From positions 1 through 64,000 of the forward strand of contig NZ_JAMWEG010000025.1 of the NCBI RefSeq assembly GCF_025460765.1: a DNA stretch of 64,000 nucleotides. Direction: 5' to 3'. Below the pieces are notes generated by a model, which searched no databases, was not told the origin of the DNA, and was given only the letters and a program-made list of their open reading frames with translations. The DNA is from Micromonospora sp. MA102 (GTDB lineage Bacteria > Actinomycetota > Actinomycetes > Mycobacteriales > Micromonosporaceae). Position 1 is the stretch's first letter; every line of letters begins with the position of its first letter. Below, in pieces: positions 60,297 through 64,000 of the stretch. Position numbers and translations under genes: made by a program.

Positions 60297-61760
60297 TCAG
60301 TCACCTTCGCTTGCGGCACCGGCCGGGTCCGACGCACCCTCGCGGGCCCGCTGCGCCGCCTCCGCGGCCGCCGTGCCGGACCGCTTGCGCAGCACCCAGC
60401 CCTCGACGTTGCGCTGCTGACCCCGGGCCACCGCCATGGCGCCCGCCGGCACATCCGAGATGATCACCGAGCCGGCCGCCGTGTACGCGCCGTCACCCAC
60501 CCGCACCGGCGCCACGAACATGTTGTCCGCCCCGGTGCGCGCGTGACTGCCGATCGTGGTGTGGTGCTTCTTCACCCCGTCGTAGTTGACGAACACCGTC
60601 GCCGCGCCGATGTTGCTGTGCTCGCCGATCGTCGCGTCACCCACGTACGACAGGTGCGGCACCTTCGACCCCTCGCCGATGGCGGCCTTCTTCGTCTCCA
60701 CGAACGTGCCGACCTTCGCCTTCCGGCCCAGCCGCGACTCCGGCCGCAGGTACGCGTACGGCCCGACACTGGCCTCCGGGCCCACCTCGGCGCCCACCGC
60801 GTGGCTGCGCACCACGCTCGCGCCCGCGCCCACCGTGGTGTCCACCAGCGTGGTGTCCGGACCGACCAGCGCACCCGCGCCGACCACCGTCGCGCCCTGC
60901 AACTGCGTGTTCTGGTCGATCACCGCGTCCCGCTCGACGGTCACCGTCACGTCGATCCAGGTGGTGTGCGGGTCCAGGATGCTCACCCCGGTCCGCATCC
61001 AGCCCTCGTTCACCCGGTCCCGCAGCAGCCGCCGCAGCGCCGCCAGCTCGACCCGGTCGTTGCAGCCCAGCGTCTCCACGTGATCGGCCGCGCAGTGCAC
61101 CGCCACCGGCTCCCCCGCGTCCCGGAGCAGGCCGAACACGTCGGTCAGGTACTCCTCGCCCTGCTCGTTGTCCGTCGAGAGCTTGCCCAGCGCGTCCCGC
61201 AGCCGCGCCACGTCGAACGCGTAGATGCCCGCGTTGATCTCCCGCAGCGCACGCTGCTCCGGGGTGGCGTCACGCTCCTCGACGATCTGCGCCAGCCGCC
61301 CCTGCGCGTCCCGCACGATCCGGCCCAGGCCGGTCGGGTCGGGCACCTCGGCGGCCAGCACGGTCGCCGCCGCGCCGGCGCTCTCGTGCGCCTCGACCAG
61401 GGCCGCAACGGTCTCCGGCCGCAGCAGCGGCACATCCCCGTTGATCACCACGACCGTGCCGGCGGCCTCCGGGACCGCGTCCAGCGCGATCCGGACCGCG
61501 TGCCCGGTGCCGAGCTGCCGCTCCTGCAGCACGGGGGTGGCCGCCGGGGCGATCTCGGCCAGGTGCGCGCGCACCTGGTCGGCGCCGTGGCCGACCACGA
61601 CCACCTGGCGGTCCGCGCCGAGCGGCGCGGCCGCGGCCAGCACGTGGCCGAGGAGGGTACGACCGAGCAGCGGGTGCAGCACCTTGGGCAGGGCCGACTT
61701 CATCCGCTTGCCCTCACCGGCGGCGAGCACGACAACGGTGCGGAGGTGGGGCTGGGACAC
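60297..61760 (-). CDS. glmU: bifunctional N-acetylglucosamine-1-phosphate uridyltransferase / glucosamine-1-phosphate acetyltransferase
   Basis: Makes UDP-GlcNAc for peptidoglycan. The 487-residue protein has the nucleotidyltransferase start VVVLAAGEGKRMKSALPKVLHPL, EINAGIYAFD, and C-terminal left-handed beta-helix repeats, with KHHTTIGSHARTGADNMFVAPV near the acetyltransferase site. GTG 61760 is chosen with GGAG at 7 nt; the longer frame to 61823 has no ribosome binding site and runs toward tRNA-Gln. First gene of glmU-prs. Confidence 0.96.
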   Translation of the reverse strand: MSQPHLRTVVVLAAGEGKRMKSALPKVLHPLLGRTLLGHVLAAAAPLGADRQVVVVGHGADQVRAHLAEIAPAATPVLQERQLGTGHAVRIALDAVPEAAGTVVVINGDVPLLRPETVAALVEAHESAGAAATVLAAEVPDPTGLGRIVRDAQGRLAQIVEERDATPEQRALREINAGIYAFDVARLRDALGKLSTDNEQGEEYLTDVFGLLRDAGEPVAVHCAADHVETLGCNDRVELAALRRLLRDRVNEGWMRTGVSILDPHTTWIDVTVTVERDAVIDQNTQLQGATVVGAGALVGPDTTLVDTTVGAGASVVRSHAVGAEVGPEASVGPYAYLRPESRLGRKAKVGTFVETKKAAIGEGSKVPHLSYVGDATIGEHSNIGAATVFVNYDGVKKHHTTIGSHARTGADNMFVAPVRVGDGAYTAAGSVIISDVPAGAMAVARGQQRNVEGWVLRKRSGTAAAEAAQRAREGASDPAGAASEGD

Positions 61761-61833
61761 GACGTGGCTCCAGTCGGGACGGCGACAGTCTCGCGGCCAT
61801 GCTAACCACGCGACCGGATGCAAACAGCGGAAG

Positions 61834-61904
61834 CTCCCGGGAGAGGATTCGAACCCCTATAATCAGGACCAAAACCTGACGTCCTGCCATTAGACGACCC
61901 GGGA
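61834..61904 (-). tRNA. tRNA-Gln (anticodon TTG)
   Basis: On the minus strand the acceptor TCCCGGG pairs with CCCGGGA. The anticodon arm is TCAGG-TTTTGGT-CCTGA with TTG at positions 34-36, and the T arm is AGGGG-TTCGAAT-CCTCT. About 71 nt with the discriminator base G; CCA is not encoded. It lies just upstream of glmU. Confidence 0.95.
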
Positions 61905-61951
61905 AGGTCGAAAACGGGCAAAAGGGAGCCCGCTCGGCGGCTGCCTACACC

Positions 61952-62692
61952 TTACCGGTCGTGAGGTGGATCCTCATCGGTCATTCCCTTCATGATCCCC
62001 TCGACCCTCCAGTAGACCCGACTCGCACCCACCACGTGCACGGTGAGGCAGCCGCGGTAGTCGGTGCCGACGTTCTTGCGGATGGTGAGCGGCCGATGCC
62101 GTTTCAGGGAGGTGCGCTGGAACCGCTCGGGTGGGACTCCGATCTGATCCGCCCACCAGCGGACCGCCGCCACCGCGTCGGCGGTCTCGTGGATGCTCAC
62201 GCGGTAACGCCGGTCCGCCGGCGGGACGCCGAGCGCGTCGAGGAAGCGCAGGAAGAGCGCCACCAGCATCGGGTCGCTGTTCACGAACTTGATGTGGCAG
62301 TCGTGCGGACGCCACGGCTTGGCCTTGCCACCCTCACACCAGTAGATCGCCGCGCCGATCAGCACCAGCTCGCGGTAACTCAGTCGACGAACCCACCGTG
62401 CGGCCGCCGCGACGGTCTCGGTCCGCGCGGCGTCACGTGCGGCCCGGTGCGCGCCCCACTGGGCATCCGCGCGTGCGCGCTGACCGGCCTGGCGTCTCCG
62501 TGACACCAGCTCCGGGTCGAGCGGCAGGTGCCGCGTCCAGAGGTAGGCGGTGGACTTCGACACCCGGAGCCGCTCCGCGATCTCGCCCACCGGGCAGCCC
62601 TCCTGACGCAGGAGGAGGGCCTGCGCGTGCAGCGCGGGCTTGCGGCCACGGTAGGGAGGGGAGCCGGTGACGGCACGGTCGTGGTCGGTCAC
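61952..62692 (-). CDS. HTH protein with LAGLIDADG-like endonuclease fold
   Basis: A 246-residue protein. Residues about 15-60 are a resolvase-type helix-turn-helix (LHAQALLLRQEGCPVGEIAERLRVSKSTAYLW; diagnostic part SKSTAYLW). Residues about 107-235 resemble a single LAGLIDADG-type domain: LIGAAIYWCEGGK (117-123), then FVNSDPMLVALFLRFL (NSDP 138-141), a second sheet region VSIHETADAVAAVRWW and RKNVGTDYRGCLTVHV. The expected acidic residue is Glu120. It could be a nicking/homing-type nuclease or a domesticated DNA-binding protein. GTG 62692 has a TAACCT -10 box 6 nt upstream (leaderless). It lies 48 bp from tRNA-Gln. Confidence 0.55.
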   Translation of the reverse strand: MTDHDRAVTGSPPYRGRKPALHAQALLLRQEGCPVGEIAERLRVSKSTAYLWTRHLPLDPELVSRRRQAGQRARADAQWGAHRAARDAARTETVAAAARWVRRLSYRELVLIGAAIYWCEGGKAKPWRPHDCHIKFVNSDPMLVALFLRFLDALGVPPADRRYRVSIHETADAVAAVRWWADQIGVPPERFQRTSLKRHRPLTIRKNVGTDYRGCLTVHVVGASRVYWRVEGIMKGMTDEDPPHDR

Positions 62693-62813
62693 TCCGGCAG
62701 GTTAGGACACGCGTGCGACAGGTATGGCCATCGACGGAGCGACGTGTCCGCTGCGATCTAGGGCGCTCCTGGTTACGGTGACGTAGGCGTACCCCGTACC
62801 ACTGGGAGGTGCC

Positions 62814-63785
62814 ATGTCGACCACCCTGACCGGCCCGGACAGCGGCCCCAAGCCACTCACCCAGGGCCACCAGTCACCCGGCATCCTGATCGCACTGTGG
62901 GCCTTCGTGGTCGTACCGTTCCTCGCCCTGCTGGCCGCCGTGCCGGTGGCCTGGGGCGGCTGGCTGGGCTGGACCGACGTGCTGGTGGCCGGATTCTGGT
63001 ACGTCCTGTCCGGCCTGGGCATCACGGTCGGCTACCACCGCTACTTCACCCACGGCTCGTTCAAGGCGAAACCGTGGCTGCGGGCGGCCCTGGCGGTGGC
63101 GGGCTCGTTCGCCGTGCAGGGCGAGATCATCCAGTGGGTGGCCGACCACCGGCGGCATCACGCGTTCTCCGACCAGGAGGGCGACCCGCACTCGCCGTGG
63201 CGGTTCGGGGAGAGCATCGGCGGGCTGACGAAGGGGCTGTTCCACGCGCACGTCGGCTGGCTGTTCAACCGGGAGTTGTCGAACCGGGAACGGTTCGCGC
63301 CGGACCTGCTCGCCGATCCGATCACCCGCCGCGTCGACCGGTCGTTCCCGGTGCTGGTGGTGGTCTCGGTGCTCGGGCCGGCGGCGATGGGCGGGCTGCT
63401 CACCGGGTCGTGGCAGGGCGCGTTCACGGCGTTCTTCTGGGGCGGGCTGGTCCGGATCGCGCTGCTGCACCACGTCACCTGGTCGATCAACTCGGTGTGT
63501 CACGTCTACGGTGAGCGCCCGTTCGCGGTGCGGCAGGGCGACCGGGCGTCGAACTTCTGGCCGTTGGCGTTGCTGTCGTTCGGGGAGAGCTGGCACAACC
63601 TGCACCACGCCGAGCCGACGAGCGCGCGCCACGGGGTGCTGCGCGGGCAGGTCGATCCGTCGGCGCGGGTGATCTGGCTGCTGGAGAAGGTCGGTGCGGC
63701 CTGGTCGGTGCGGTGGCCGAAACCGGAGCGGATCACGGCGAAGCTGGTGGAGCCGGGGCGGGTGCGCGGCCGACCGGCGCGGTAA
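62814..63785 (+). CDS. acyl-CoA/fatty acid delta-9 desaturase
   Basis: Membrane di-iron desaturase, 323 residues. The three His boxes are HRYFTH (near 75-80), HRRHH (near 111-115) and HNLHH (near 263-267). Hydrophobic segments lie near residues 25-50, 55-72, 90-105, 180-200 and 205-225. It inserts a double bond in acyl chains and would adjust membrane fluidity. ATG 62814 has GGGAGG upstream at a good distance. Transcribed toward a TetR gene that may control it. Confidence 0.93.
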   Translation: MSTTLTGPDSGPKPLTQGHQSPGILIALWAFVVVPFLALLAAVPVAWGGWLGWTDVLVAGFWYVLSGLGITVGYHRYFTHGSFKAKPWLRAALAVAGSFAVQGEIIQWVADHRRHHAFSDQEGDPHSPWRFGESIGGLTKGLFHAHVGWLFNRELSNRERFAPDLLADPITRRVDRSFPVLVVVSVLGPAAMGGLLTGSWQGAFTAFFWGGLVRIALLHHVTWSINSVCHVYGERPFAVRQGDRASNFWPLALLSFGESWHNLHHAEPTSARHGVLRGQVDPSARVIWLLEKVGAAWSVRWPKPERITAKLVEPGRVRGRPAR

Positions 63786-63826
63786 CCGGTCGGTCGGAGC
63801 GGGTGGGGTTTGGCAGGATGGGCCGG

Positions 63827-64000
63827 GTGACCGACGTTCCCGGCAGCGACGCCAGCTCCGCCCGCAGGCGGGCCGTCCCGGCGGCGAAGCCTTCCCGGGT
63901 TCGGATGTCCGCGACCCAGCGGCGCGAGCAACTGATCTCGATCGCCCGGCAGATCTTCGCCGAGCGCGGGTTCGACGCCACCTCGATCGAGGAGGTGTCG
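63827..64000 (+). CDS. TetR-family regulator, 3' end outside window
   Basis: The first 58 codons are inside the window. RREQLISIARQIFAERGFDATSIEEVS is the opening of a TetR HTH domain. GTG 63827 has CAGGAT 7 nt upstream and no ribosome binding site, so it may be leaderless; ATG 63905 in the same frame is an alternative that removes a polar 26-residue start. It follows the desaturase by 41 bp and might regulate it, as TetR-type regulators often do for desaturases. Confidence 0.8.
   Translation, partial: MTDVPGSDASSARRRAVPAAKPSRVRMSATQRREQLISIARQIFAERGFDATSIEEVS

Noticed and set aside
61834..62700. Integrated element with attachment site at tRNA-Gln
   Set aside because: No integrase and no second copy of the tRNA 3' end within the window.

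Overview
This is a 64 kb stretch of a high-GC (roughly 70 percent or more) chromosome. Gene density is very high, GTG starts are common, ATGA/GTGA overlaps are frequent, and many genes look leaderless. Gene content points to an actinomycete, most likely Micromonosporaceae (Micromonospora-like). It contains a conservon (NIT-type sensor, LC7/roadblock, DUF742 and GTPase), the order glmU-prs-rplY-pth beside a tRNA-Gln, and a GPP34 gene. No prophage, integrase, intact insertion sequence or CRISPR array was seen, so this looks like ordinary chromosome with a few unusual genes.

Layout. 1-4752: a GPP34 gene cut by the window edge, upp, then deoC with two aldehyde-dehydrogenase-type genes (the second lacks the catalytic half). 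4786-11933: a BlaI-type repressor and M56 protease pair followed by cydABDC (cytochrome bd oxidase and its assembly exporter), with a 26-bp near-palindrome over the cydA promoter. 11992-13106: a permease-prefix-domain protein facing its likely PadR regulator. 13254-22311: an acidic unknown protein and a large IS110-transposase-like protein on the plus strand, facing a complete conservon on the minus strand. The C-terminal modules of the IS110-like protein and the conservon sensor are clearly homologous, and this is the most interesting signal in the window. 22504-27942: uridine-kinase-like and adenosine deaminase genes, small flavin/F420-type reductases, a MarR regulator with a perfect two-armed operator, a 23S rRNA methyltransferase and a DUF4272 protein. 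28045-35666: nucleoside use (BMP-type lipoprotein, ATPase, two permeases, cytidine deaminase with an unusual C-terminal extension, thymidine phosphorylase). 35926-38030: small membrane protein, TetR-controlled membrane protein and its TetR. 38082-46836: maltodextrin locus (GH13 enzyme, malGFE, LacI regulator, alpha-glucosidase) with LacI-like operators. 46999-51925: small enzymes, GntR, YihY, RNA ligase-like protein, trpS and a CorC-like protein. 52101-54247: galE-galK. 54303-57429: sulfate activation (cysQ-cysD-cysN). 57522-61904: pth, rplY, prs, glmU and tRNA-Gln(TTG). 61952-64000: an HTH plus LAGLIDADG-like protein, a fatty acid desaturase and a partial TetR gene.

How it fits together. Nucleoside salvage recurs along the window: upp, deoC, a uridine-kinase-like gene, add, deoA, cdd and the BMP-type transporter. 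Imported nucleosides would be deaminated or phosphorolysed, and the deoxyribose part would pass through DeoC to acetaldehyde, which the adjacent dehydrogenase can oxidise. The maltodextrin locus is a full import, hydrolysis and repression unit. Many regulator genes have a TANNNT -10 box 6-8 nt before the start codon, which indicates leaderless mRNAs. Function calls rest on family motifs read by eye; no database search was run.
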